A stretch of 64,000 nt of DNA from Trichoplax adhaerens (Eukaryota > Placozoa > Uniplacotomia > Trichoplacea > Trichoplacidae). The position numbers were made by a program, and so were the translations under genes. This document shows positions 50,221 through 62,194 of this stretch, piece after piece. Numbering within the stretch: position 1 is the first letter of the stretch; every line of letters starts with the position of its first letter. The stretch lies in contig NW_002060945.1 of the NCBI RefSeq assembly GCF_000150275.1, forward strand, positions 6,597,751 through 6,661,750. The letters are read 5' to 3'. The notes below the pieces were generated by a model. It was given only the letters and a program-made list of their open reading frames with translations. It was not told the DNA's origin and did no database searches.

Positions 50221-51726
50221 GTTATTATTTATAGCTTTATAGATAAAATACATACACAGAACAAAATTGTAAAATTAGATACAACATATTCTATAATATA
50301 TGTAATAGCAAATGATCATAGAAAATAGCTAAGACTGTAAAGGCTATAATAAATAACCAGCACAATGAAATCTTATGCCCTATAGTATTTTCTTAATTTT
50401 CATGTTAGTTCTTTATAGTATAATCTAAGATTCGTGATAGAACGATTCTCTATAGTATCATCTCGTGTGATAATTATTTTCTTGATTCTTGGGCTATTTC
50501 TATTGCTCATAGACAGTGATTGTATGAAGTAACGGCGCGAAATCGTAAACGCTTAAATAGACACAGATTATTGTTTATCGTGTAAACTTCACAACAGAAT
50601 AATTCTTAATTATGCTATCTTCTGTATAAATATAAAATTTTTTTATTAATGTAGTGCTATATCACGCAGATAGTAGATAAAACTTTAAAATTATAGATTT
50701 TTATTAAATTCTCAAGTTTACCAATGTAGATGCTATATTAAGTAGATAGAGAATAAAATTTTGCAATTATCAATATTTTTATTAAATACTAAAGTCTGTT
50801 ATTAAAATCATGTACTAAGTGTTATTTTGACGCCCAATATTAAATTGTAGAGTTGCAACATACAATAGAATTCCCATGTTTGATTTATTGAATTATACAG
50901 ATTAAGTAAGGCATAGGTACCAGTGGATATGAAAAGTTCGGCTTGTAATGAGTCTTCATGATAGAGTAATATCATGGCATCTTCTGTCATAATATCATAT
51001 TTCTTTGTGTTTTCATGAGATTATAGCATAACTGTATTTTTCGTATTGGAAATCGATTAAGATGTTGTATAAATTAGAACTACGCCAACATGTTCATAGG
51101 ATCACGATTTTCCCCGTTCATAAAGCGGGTATGATGCTAGTTATATAAAAGCTTTTTTGTCTGTATATTGCGCATTACAGTACTGTACATACCTGATATG
51201 TGAGTACATAAAGGAATAATTAGTAAAAATTACAGGTAAGGTACTCGAGTAACTAGACATCTTCAGCGTACATACGCCCGGGAACACTAGTAATTAAGTA
51301 AAAATAAATAAACGCTTCCGTTGACTGAAAATTTACACTTTATTAACTGTGAAGTTAAATTTTTATATTAACAACCTCGCTTATTGCTTCATGTATACTG
51401 AAAAATTAGCTCATGAAAGTTCATCAAGGTCAATATCGGAAATAATTACATATAAATATCATACTACAGCGAAAATAACTTCATCTACCAAATCCTACCT
51501 GTATCGAGGACTTCTGAAAATTACAAATTAGTTCTTGTACGTATTAAATATATATCGCTAAATGCGAAAAGTTTACTATAATATTTAGTAATGGCCATGT
51601 TTACACAAAGTCTGTACATATGGGGTAAAATACTACAAATTACTAATCTAGGAATAGATCAGCTCGAATTTATAAATTAGATAGTCAATTTATATTCAAT
51701 ACGAGTAAATTTTAAGCTTTACTTTA

Positions 51727-53989
51727 TTAATCACACTTTGTTTTCGCGTTTAATCTGCGCATTCTAGTTATAATATACTTTAATAATCGATAAATTACAT
51801 ACAGTATTAACATTATAAAAGCAAAGACGTCTAGGTTATAAAGCTCATAAAACCATAACGTTTCACCCTGTACTTTCAAATGATGAGCACCACCTGTATC
51901 TACTACATATTCTATCCAATCCACAATTTTGTCTTTGGATGATATCTTTTTGTCTTTAAGAGTTTTAGAAATTCTTTGGGCATTCTCTTTGTATCTATAA
52001 AAGCGCAAGAAGGAAAGAAGTAGAAAGCGCATTAAGTGAAACATTGAAATTGATCTTTCATACAATTAACTCCTTGTTATCATACGAATGGATATAGTGC
52101 ACTGTGGTTTACCTTGCTAATATATCTTCTACTATATTAATTATTACAGCCATTGAAAATTGAGTAGTGCTGTGCAAGAGGATATAATAGCAATACCACT
52201 ATGAATATTATGTAAAATTGTATCAGCTAAAATTTAACTTGGAGGGTAATCCATCAACAGTATCACCGTGAAAAGAAAGACGAATGTTAGAAAGCATATT
52301 CTACATCAATCTACTCACAGTTTTAAGTCTTACCTCGAATCCGATAGTAGCATCTTTACGCCATCGACGATATCGTTAGAGCTGAATTTGAAGAAATTGA
52401 CTTTTATTTCAATTCCAGCTTTTACTATCCTGATGACATTAAGGCGTTGCTCCATCGTTCCTGCCATCCCTAACATTGGAACACCATGATATGCTCCTTC
52501 ATAGATACCGTTGGAACCACAATGAGTTATAAATAGGTCTAATTTCTTATGACCAAGAATATCGTTCTGAGGAACCCAACTGAAGGTTTTAACGTTCTTA
52601 AGTAGATTGTGGATATTCTATTTTGTTTTCCATATAACATTAAATGGTAATTGACTTAAAGCTTCCACTATCACCGGTAGTTTTTCATCTTGTATTCGTT
52701 GCTCACTACCTAATGACATTAAAATTGTACTATGTTCTGAGCTTTGTATAAAATCTTCGTATATTTGAGGCAAAGGTGATGGGTTTTGAGGATATAATGG
52801 TCCAACTAAGTGAAATATATGGAGGTCAAGGCCGTGGAAATTCAATAAAAAAATCTAGCGTCGATAGAAATAGAGATACTTTTCGGCGTATTTGATTCAG
52901 GCTTAGATGCGTGCTGATATTATGCTTATACCTTAAATCATTTGCAATATTCATAGATTCATAAGATAGGAAATTATCTAATATTAGCGAAAGAAATACA
53001 TTACCTAATCGTTGTAAAGATGGTGATCCGGATAAATACGTAATTGGATGGCCATGTATATTCGATGCAGGTTGATACTGGCAACGTCCATGAAATGTGT
53101 GAATACCGATAATATCAGCCTTGAAACTGATAATGATATAAGGCTTTTGCAATACTTCTGGCAATGGAATGCCACAGACGTAAACGTTATCAGTAATGAT
53201 AATATCAACATCATGCAATGATTTTATTAAAGTTTTATTGGAAAGTGTGGCATCGCAGTATCGTTTCTGGGCGTTAAAGAAGCTTAGCAGTGCGCTTAAG
53301 GGATTACTAGATTTGATGATTTCTTGAATTTCACCCTCAGTGAATGGTTTATCTATTTCATACAGCGCCAACGGTGATGGCTTGATTTTTTTCAGAATCT
53401 CTGGTTCGTTGGACATTATCGTGACGATCTATTCCCTCGATTAAAACAACAATATTAAAATAAGCTCAGGTAACCACAGTAGTTAATAAATAATGACAAT
53501 ATTGTTAAGTAGGTACGTGTATTCCTCTAGATATGCACCTATATGATATAAACTAGATGTGCCTGTGTATTGTCTACTAGAGCCGATTCCTATTTCTCCG
53601 TTAACAAGATATTAGTAATTGAAGTGAAAGTCTTCGCCCCAACTTTGTAGTTTCTAGACAACCTTTTACTAGTAGGGAAATCAGATTGAACTGTAGTTCC
53701 TTTTCGGCAAATCTAATATCGTACATTGTACCATCGACCACAGTCTTTTTTAGGCTTAATTTATTTATACAATAACGCTAGAAATCAACATAATCAAGCT
53801 AATAATAAATAAATGAGTTACCTGACGAACTCTCTTAATTAGATATTGTATAATGGGATCCATACAATATGAATGACTGGTTCCCATCATGGGCAAAATA
53901 GCGACTTTATAAGACGATCCTGGTGAAATCATGACTACTATTAAGAACAAACTGGTAAAAGCACGAGAGAATCTCATATTCCATGTCAT
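51727..53989 (-). pseudogene. UDP-glycosyltransferase UGT9, three lesions
   Basis: Exons (leftward) 53822-53989, 52334-53428 and 51727-51994 are all recognisable with good splice sites. In exon 2 the frame meets TGA at 52826-52828 (Ile in UGT8). A one-base insertion follows at about 52813-52818 after the PPY codons. A TAG at 52618-52620 replaces the Gln of UGT8's WKTKQ. Exon 1 also has KRVRQ where relatives have KRGHE. Beyond the lesions the donor site (WVPQNDILGHKK, THCGSNGIYEG) and exon 3 with tail KTKCD remain readable. Exon 2 is 1095 nt against 1088 in UGT8: two extra codons plus the shift. Three independent lesions make a sequencing artefact unlikely. Confidence 0.88.
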
Positions 53990-54904
53990 CCTGCTGCCGA
54001 TAATGATCAGTAATTTCTCTTGTAACCCCTATTGAGATCGCGATTACACAAAAATTCACGAAAATCTTAGATTAAGCTAACCGATTGATGACTGATAGAA
54101 ATAGTTGTAAGCTGTGTATATTGTAGTAAAAGCCTTAATAGTAACCTTTGAATAGCTAATGACATTTATGGTCCTTAATAAACACCTCTAATTGTTTCAT
54201 TCAAGTTCAAGTTATAGCTAAAAGAGACATAGACTACAGATATATGGACAATAGTTCCACCTATACCTCTTACCTCTCTCAGAGACCTTCTACTACTGTA
54301 TGTTAATATTTCTAGGCAGTATTTACTGTAAAGGTAAAAAAGGCGTAGCCTCCTTGTAGTCTATAGTTAATAGCTGATAGTAATTCAAAAATAAATAAAA
54401 AATGAGATTCAAATTTACTGCAAGATTATACAAGAACATTGGACATTGCTTGGCGCAATCTTGCATAGTCATCTCTAATTAATAAGTATCCATGAATTGC
54501 TCATGTAATCGATCCATGATAAGGTTAATAGAGCTCACAATTCATCAACCTTATAATAAATAAACTGGAATAAAACAAACCCACCCTGTTGATACAGGTT
54601 GGCAATGTACCAATTTATGGGCTTATAAATAGTTAAATAGTACGAAATACACAGCTGATATTGCGTTACTACATTATCCAGAATAATCGCGTTATTGCAC
54701 ACCTTTGGGAATGTCGATATTATAGTTACTGACGAGCTATGCAACTACAGTTTACTCCTGGCCTGGATTATTGAATAAACCAAGTAGTATAATAATATCC
54801 TTTCCAGTAGTGCAGTCGGTATGCCTACATAATACCACATCCATCGACGACATATAGAGTAAAATCAATTTATGATTCTTTGACTTCGTTGTAAAAAGGG
54901 AATT
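53990..54904. other. Spacer after UGT9
   Basis: No gene was recognised. The minus-strand frame at 54535-54744 has no family resemblance. Confidence 0.45.
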
Positions 54905-55310
54905 TAACATCAAGTACTATCAACGTAATTCAAGGAAAAATCATCAATACTGCTATAAACTACATTTCTGCCAAGGCTATTAATTAGTTAAGATCTAATA
55001 ACCACATAGAAGACTTTTACGGCTGTATTTCTCAGTCCTTAATCGATTTCTCTATCGAATATCCGAATACTGGACCAGTCAGTACCTCCGTGTACTAGCT
55101 CGTATAATATTAAACCGATCACTCCAGGATCTTCATCTCTATTACCTCAAGTATTTGAAAGTTTTGATGGTACACAAAATTCTAATAATTTAAGCATTCT
55201 TTTCATATCATTTGAAAGTGTAATTTGACTTCTTAATGAAAATTTATTAGAAAAGATAATACCATTACGACAATTGCAACATAGAATTATTTGTGTACAG
55301 ATGCTGTAAC
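54905..55310 (+). pseudogene. Decayed UGT subfamily B exon 2 relic
   Basis: Translated pieces in order match UGT11 exon 2: NVIQGKI, INYISAKAIN then a stop, IDFSIEYP, ITPGSSSLPQVFESF, NNLSILFISFES and NENLLEKI..LRQL. Several stops and frame changes intervene. The donor-binding half is missing or unrecognisable. Confidence 0.75.
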
Positions 55311-55814
55311 TCTAAATTGACCAATTCTTATGCCTTAATCTACAATATTTTTTATAGAATATGTCATTGTAGTAATTTTACAGATAGAAGTTGATATACC
55401 TGAATATTGTATTTCTATTTAAGTTATATCCAATCTTTCTAATACATTTAATTTTAAATTCAATTTGACAAATGCGGTCATGCTTACCTGTTTAGCAGTA
55501 ACAAGTATTACGTTATAATTATAGTAACCTATTATTAAGCAATATACTGAAATTGTTCTGAAAAGTAATTCGGTCTAAAAAAATTCGCAATACCTGTTGG
55601 CTTGATCGCATGTGTTTATTTATAAAAAATATTATCATTTAAGAGATAGATGAAGATAGTCCTTGGTAGAAGAATTAATGAATGTAATAAGAAATGGTTA
55701 ACAAAAAGTTGAAGTTTTGGTTTTATTACTTTCGAAGGATTTTATCACATTAATCTGTCTTAGATGAACATTGTGATTTATAGAGTTTATTCTTCCAAGT
55801 CTTTATACACAATG

Positions 55815-56020
55815 ATGCATCATCTATTAAATATAATAGCTGCTTGTAGAAAACCAAGATTATGAAGTTGATAGAAACACAAACTCTCTCTTTCTACTTT
55901 TAAATAGTGAGCTCTATCAGTTTGTGCGACATTCTCAATCCAATCGATAGAAGTATTCGTTGTCAATCATTCATTGGTCTTGATAATTTTAGGCATTTCA
56001 GTTTTATTTCTCCATTAAAG
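55815..56020 (-). pseudogene. Decayed UGT subfamily B exon 3 relic
   Basis: The minus strand reads MPKIIKTNE, a stop, then SIDWIENVAQTDRAHYLKVE and SLCFYQLHNL, matching UGT11 exon 3 (WIEYVIQTDGAHHLKVE, LYFYQFYNL). It lies on the opposite strand to the exon 2 relic 500 bp away, so the two did not come from one gene in its present orientation. Confidence 0.75.
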
Positions 56021-56912
56021 TAAACTTTATAATTTGGTAATCGTTATTTATGGGCTACTATCATCCACTTTTCATAAAACAAGTTTAACTAGAAGTGTAG
56101 ATAATTATAACATTACTACTTATACGCTACTGTGCTACACAGGAGTATTGTTTCAAGTAAAGTTCAACTTCGATTGCAATTTGGCCATGTAGCATATTCA
56201 TTCATTCATTATTTATCTTATTAATTGTCCCGCATTATATTTATATAAATGTTAAGATGATGCAATAAAATTAAATCAGTTGGTATCCTGGTGTGAAGAC
56301 TGCATGATGGTAAATCAATATAACTATACTATCTATCAGATCTAAGTACGGTGTTTTAAGTAATAGACGTTTTGTTTACTAATTCATATCTCCTGTTGAG
56401 TTAATGTTCGAGTATGATAGTCATAATTAATCATAATGATCGATTTTCGGAGTGAAGTTCATTGGTGCAATTTTGGTGATTCATTATTTATATTCGAATG
56501 AATTGAAGTCTCTTATGTTATGGCTTAAAAACTACTGTATCCGCTGTTAGAAACAGTTGATTTACCGATCAATAACCCCTACAGAGTTGTAACAGAAAGG
56601 TCTAAGGTACGGAAAGTCATGATTCAAAGTATATTGCGACAATTGATCTGATGACTAAACTGTGCCATACAGTATGCTACAGAGTTACAAGATAAAGACC
56701 AATCTTCTTTATAGCATACGTTCACAACACTGTAATGGGAATAATGTAAACTTTAATGTATTATAAGCATCAGGACCGTTGTAGATTGGAACCATGCTAC
56801 GCTATGAAGTATAATACAGTAGCATTCGCTACAAATAGAATAGTATCCTCTAAGTTGAAGACTTGTCCCATTTTGATGCAGCCTGTAAGGCAAATAAATA
56901 GGCAGAAAAAAA
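56021..56912. other. UGT11 5' region
   Basis: No gene was seen. Overlapping antisense frames at 56753-57037 are shadows of UGT11 exon 1 and its flank. Confidence 0.45.
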
Positions 56913-59314
56913 ATGAAGACACTCTCAAGAGTTTGTGTGTTTTTTATGCTGATAATATCAACGCCATGCATACTAGCACTGAAAGTTGGTGTGCTACCGC
57001 TGGTAGCTGGTAGCCACACATTATCCATGGATGCCATTACACGACAAATACTTCAACGAGGCCATCAGGTTACATAAACATACGTAAAATGAAAAAATCA
57101 ACAAATGGACAGGCCATCGTTAAAAGATGTAGTTAACATAAATTTCTAATACATAGTTTATCGCCACTTTAGATATTTTACTAAATTTATGCCATCAGCT
57201 ATAAATGTAATTATGAAAAGTAATAAAGTACACAATTAAGCTGTACATTGGCTGATTTTGCTATCGATGATGAAATCGATCGAATTCGAAGTTAGCTATG
57301 AAGGATAATAAATTGCAGAAGGCTAAAAATAAGTAAATACGGTGGACTGTATTATAATACCACAACATTAGGTATCTCTGGATTTCATATACTAATGCGT
57401 CTAAATCTACCGCATAAAATGGAATATTATAACTGCCTGAGCCAAAATTCGATTTCATAAATATCTTCTTAATATCATCTTATGCTGTCTTTACTTAATA
57501 GCTCTTACACTAATCGCTCATCCTATTTTAATCAACAGGCAATTACCATTATATCAAATGAAGATCGTTACTTAAAGAGACTTATGCCTTCTGCTCTAGC
57601 CTTGTATGAAGTTGACGAACCTTTAACTGAAATGGATTCACAGAAAATGTTGACCTCTAAAATTCGATTACAAATTCTGCGAAACTTTTATGAGATACAG
57701 AGCCGATATTGCGATGCTACGCTATCCAATAAAACGTTACTACAATCTATTCAAGATGTCGATATTATAATAACAGACAATTTATACGTTTGTAGCATAC
57801 TCTTACCTGAGCTATTAAATAAGCCAAGTATCATTATGTCATTTTCTGCTGGCATAGCCGGCATGCATACCTTTCTAGGAGAATATGAACCGACTACATA
57901 TATACCGATTCATGGTTCTATGATATCATCACAGAAGATGACCTTTAAACAACGTGCTATTAATGTAATCCAAGGTAAAATTATGTATGCTGCTATGAAT
58001 TACATCTCTGCAAGCGCTATTAATAAATTAAGATTAAAGCATAATATCAGTATGCATTTAACGCTGGATCAACTACGTAGAAAATTTTCACTGCACTTGT
58101 CTTCAATCGATTTCTCAATCGAATATGCCCGACCGTTGCCTCCTTATATACATGTTGTCGGACCAGTTACTCCAAGACCTCCATCTTCATTGCCTCCAAT
58201 ATTTGAAAATATTATACAAAATTTAAAGAACCAAACTATTATTGTCTTGTCGTTTGGAAGTGAACTTCAACTTTCTAACGAAAAACTACCGGAAATGGTA
58301 ACAGCATTACGACAATTACCTTATACAATTATATGGAAAACGAAGCAAAACATCCAAAATATACCATCTAATGTTAAAATAATGGAATGGATACCACAGA
58401 ATGACCTACTTGGATGTAATAAAACCATTGCACTCATAACACATTGTGGATGCAATAGTTTATACGAAGCAGCATATCATGGAGTACCAATGATAGGTAT
58501 GCCAGCGATGATCGAACAAATGGGAAATGCCGCAAGAATGGTTCATGCAGGCATCGGAATACATGTCGATTTTCATTCTTTTGAAGCTGCGGATATGATC
58601 AATGCCGTTACAGAATTAGTAGAAAACTCAAGGTATGAGTTAGTAGTCATATGTCTTCATATAATAGTATAATTATAGACTAGGGCTACAATTTATAATA
58701 TCAGTTACAGACTGACAAGAAATTACTAAGATGAAGAACACATACAGTACATACACTCTTCTACTACGGAAAAGATTTGCATCATTAATTTTAAACCAAA
58801 TCATTAATGACACTGTGGTCTGATTTCAATCCAAAGTAGCTCAATAGTAATTTTATTTACTGTTACTGATATTGTACTATGCTTATACTACTGTACAGTA
58901 CACGAAACTTGTTTTGCTTGAAGTTTTTACTTAAAGCAGTAATTATAGTTTCAACTAATTTGATATATTCAGTTATGCTGGCACGTTTACATGTAATAAA
59001 TAATATATTACAGCATAGTAGTGCCCTTAGTGCTTTATTAAATGGTACTAGCGAGCTTTAAAAATCGAATCTATTTAACTAGGTACAAAGAGAATGTAGC
59101 CAAAGTTGCTAAAATTATTAAAAGTAACGGAAGATCGCCAGCGGACGCTATCGTCGATTGGATCGAGTATGTCATACAAACCGATGGAGCTCATCATTTA
59201 AAAGTAGAAGGAGAGAGTTTATACTTTTATCAATTTTACAATCTAGATATTTTACTTGTCATTATTATATTTATCATTATTCTATATCGTACGATAAAGT
59301 TTTATAAGAATTAG
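56913..59314 (+). CDS. UDP-glycosyltransferase UGT11 (subfamily B, truncated tail)
   Basis: Exons 56913-57068, 57539-58632 and 59083-59314 give 493 residues. Exon 1: signal segment VCVFFMLIISTPCILA and AGSHTLSMDA with Ser-His; its donor is the less common GTTACA. Exon 2 begins AITIISNEDRYL and has WIPQNDLLGCNK, THCGCNSLYEA and PAMIEQ. It departs from relatives at two donor-site positions (GH to GC, GS to GC). Exon 3 keeps WIEYVIQTDGAHHL and the membrane span (LLVIIIFIIILYR) but stops at IKFYKN. In-frame codons after the stop still spell CYSSQSK, the start of the relatives' tail, so the KxKxD retrieval signal has been cut off by a nonsense change. It is probably still an enzyme, possibly mislocalised. 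Confidence 0.87.
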
Positions 59315-59350
59315 TGCTATAGTTCACAATCTAAAATAACGTAGACTATA
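59315..59350 (+). pseudogene. Untranslated remnant of the UGT11 cytosolic tail
   Basis: Immediately after the UGT11 stop, the same frame reads CYSSQSKIT then TAG. UGT7 reads CSSKSKAKVD at the same place. The final retrieval motif has already decayed. Confidence 0.65.
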
Positions 59351-59913
59351 AATAGCGTTCTTGTATAAACCAAGGATTATTACTATCTTCTTCCACAGGA
59401 CGAATTACGCTAGTAATAGTAATAGTGCTATAATTTTGTACCTACTTGTATATTCTATTGCGTAGGAGAAAAGTTTGAGAGAAATTTATTCAATACGAGC
59501 GATTTTAAGTACAATATCATGCATTACTGTGAACACTTTGCTTACTGTTAGTATCTTCTGTGCATTATTGTGTAATGCGATGGCCATAGCAAACATAATT
59601 GCTAACTTTGAAGCGAGATTTGATATTTCAGTTCCGATTATCCAGTATTATATATTCTAACGGATAAATACAATGGTTATAGGATGCTCTATCACTGTTG
59701 TCTTGGTGAAGGTCTAACATTCTTACCACGAATAGATTGAGAATTAATATGTCACGCAAATATTGACTATAATTAAATTATGCTATAGCAATGAAAAAAT
59801 TGCAAAATTCTACAACTGCAATAAAAATGTACAAGTCGACAAAAAAATGGAATTAGTATCAGTAGCTGTATAATTCATGTGTCTCTCATATTGGTTGATA
59901 ATAGCATATGCAT
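59351..59913. other. Spacer between UGT11 and the last relic
   Basis: The open frame at 59475-59660 is hydrophobic but has no start context, family or splice support. Nothing else was seen. Confidence 0.4.
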
Positions 59914-60840
59914 GCTAGCGTTAAAAATTAGTTTGCTACCATTGACTGCCGGTAGTCATACGTTATGCAAAGATGTCTATGCATCACAAATATTTCAACG
60001 AGGCCAACAATTTACATATTCTAGATAAGGAAAGGAAATGAATAAACTGACTAATGCAGCATTAAAATGTAATTTATACGTATATAACTAGACGATTTAC
60101 TAACGCTTTAGATATTACATACTCTTTTACTAAGTTTATGGCATATTAAACACAAATGTGATTGGCAAATATAATACGATATACAGACATATGCACGGTC
60201 ATTGCAAGGCTGATCATTAATGAAATGTTTTATTGAAGTCAATGTTGGTTATGATGCATAGTAAATTTCAAAAGTTAGAAAATAAGTGCATTAATATTCT
60301 ATTCTGTATTTTATTAATATGTCTAGATATACTATTAAATATGTTAATTTTATATGCATGAATTAATTAAGATGTTCACTTACAGTATATTACACTGTCT
60401 TTATCAATAATGTCGGCTACGTATCATATCATAATCAGTGATCCCTACCTTACAGATTTAAGCCATCTGCTCTGATCTTGTTTGAAGTGGATAAACGTTT
60501 GATTATAGATTATTACAATGTAATCAAGATGTCAATATTGTAGTAGAATAAGGAAGAGTTTGCAAGTTTCCATGTATAGTATTATGGCCTGAATTATTCA
60601 ACCAATGTATACTAAATATTAAATATCACTTTTTGTCAGTGTAATCGGTCTACACACATTTAGGACTATATGAACCGGCTAAATGTATGTTAATTGATGG
60701 TTCTATGATTTTATTGCAAAATAAGCTTACCTAACGAGGTATTACTTTAAATCGTTGTAAATTATAAAACTGCTGGATATTACGATACCACTAACAATAG
60801 TATTAATTCAGATTGAAAGCTAGTATCAGGATATATTGAA
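59914..60840 (+). pseudogene. Decayed UGT subfamily B gene (exon 1 and part of exon 2)
   Basis: At 59914-60009 the frame reads LALKISLLPLTAGSHTLCKD then IFQRGQQ, matching UGT11 exon 1. The donor GT after it has become TT. At about 60455-60840 fragments of exon 2 remain (FKPSALILFEVDKRL, NQDVNIVVE, LWPELFNQ, THLGLYEPAKC, IDGSMI) with stops between them. No exon 3 was found. This is the oldest-looking copy that still has its 5' part. Confidence 0.78.
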
Positions 60841-61381
60841 TTTTGAACAAGTATTACGAATTTAGCGGTAAGTGTCCTATAACAATGGGTTTTACATAGA
60901 TGGAGCTATTCTATCCAGATATTTATTCAAACTGAAATGGATCAGCGGCTTGTACTGTAGAATAATTGAATAATTACATAATAAATGTAGTAGACAAATT
61001 TTTCAAGTCAAGATATGGGTAAGAATTGAATAAGGCTGCTCATCAAGAGGATTCAAATGCACAATACAATATAGTAAATAGCTATCATGGAAATGATTGT
61101 AATACAGGAGGATAATTATATATCAATATCGCATGTTTGTATAATTGCTTGACTATACAGTAGGTCAAGAAACAAATTAAAAATTTACAGAATATAACCT
61201 ATAGATATTATACTGACGACGAAATCGTCAACTTTTATGGTGGTACTAATATCAGCATTGAAGGGCCCAGCTATAGCGAGGCATTTCTTCCTCGAAAAGT
61301 GTCCAACTATAGCACCCATCGAGGTAAGAAGAAGAAGTTCTTCTGGCCTCCATGGTAGTGTTACCGTCCAAGTACGAAATC

Positions 61382-61462
61382 CAGTCAATTCGCGAAATGT
61401 CTAGTCAATTTGCGAAATGCCCAGTCAATTTGCGAAATGCCCAGTCAATTTGCGAAATGCCC
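61382..61462. repeat. 20-bp direct repeat, four copies
   Basis: CAGTCAATTTGCGAAATGCC repeats four times head to tail. The first copy has TTCGCGAA in place of TTTGCGAA, and copies 3-4 are identical. A further diverged GTCAATTCGCTTGCGAAAT follows at about 61487. Confidence 0.9.
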
Positions 61463-62190
61463 AAATATATTTCTTTGCTGATTATGTCAATTCGCTTGCG
61501 AAATTTGTGGCTATTGAAGAAATTTACGACATTCTGAGCAGTATCTAGCTCATAATAATAGCACATAGCACATAACAATTACTACGCTGACTAGAAAAAG
61601 GTACTAGAACAGGACTACTGATGACAGTCATTGCTATCAGATTGCATCGAACAGCAGAAATTAGACCTAAGACACGACTCTTGCCAATCGCATAGCCAAT
61701 TGTCATATTGGCAACACTTGAGTACAAATAGTATGAAAGGCTTGTCGCCCCCCTTGGATGTATTGTCGATATGTGTTGGAAACATACCGACGATCTCATA
61801 CAAATTAACTAGCTAGCTGGTGCAATAGCAAGGCATAAGTCTCATTTTGGACGTTGTAGTTTGTAGCGAAATAATTTTCGGACTCCCTTGGTCTCTACTA
61901 TCGATCGTAAGGTATATAGTACAGTATTACTTTATCACTCATGTATGGGTAAAGGCAGTGCTTATAGACTGTCAAATTCATCATCGCCAATAAATTGATG
62001 ATCCTGTAGTAAATAAATAAAGTAAAATCTCATCCAATTCGTTTCTGGTAGGACTGCACTTGTACTTTGGACGTATTTTACTTCAATTCAATCTATTCTT
62101 TTACGATCAAGAGCTCAAACCAATGCTTTACGATAGTTAAAGTTGTCTATTTGGATGCTCCAAACATCACTCTACTCCACCTTGTATCGA
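61463..62190. other. Spacer before the minisatellite
   Basis: Overlapping antisense frames at 61545-61816 have no family resemblance. No gene was recognised. Confidence 0.45.
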
Positions 62191-62194
62191 TTCA

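Larger units (their letters stand above)
48474..51726. other. Spacer between UGT8 and UGT9
   Basis: No gene was recognised. It holds dispersed-repeat copy 2 (49215-49460) and a short tandem array (50035-50220). The open frames at 50808-50990 and 51349-51531 are short and unsupported. Confidence 0.5.

Noticed and set aside
61185-61388. Minus-strand frame MTGFRTWTV...
   Set aside because: Short, no domain, no splice partners. It could be part of an unrecognised repeat but I cannot support a gene.
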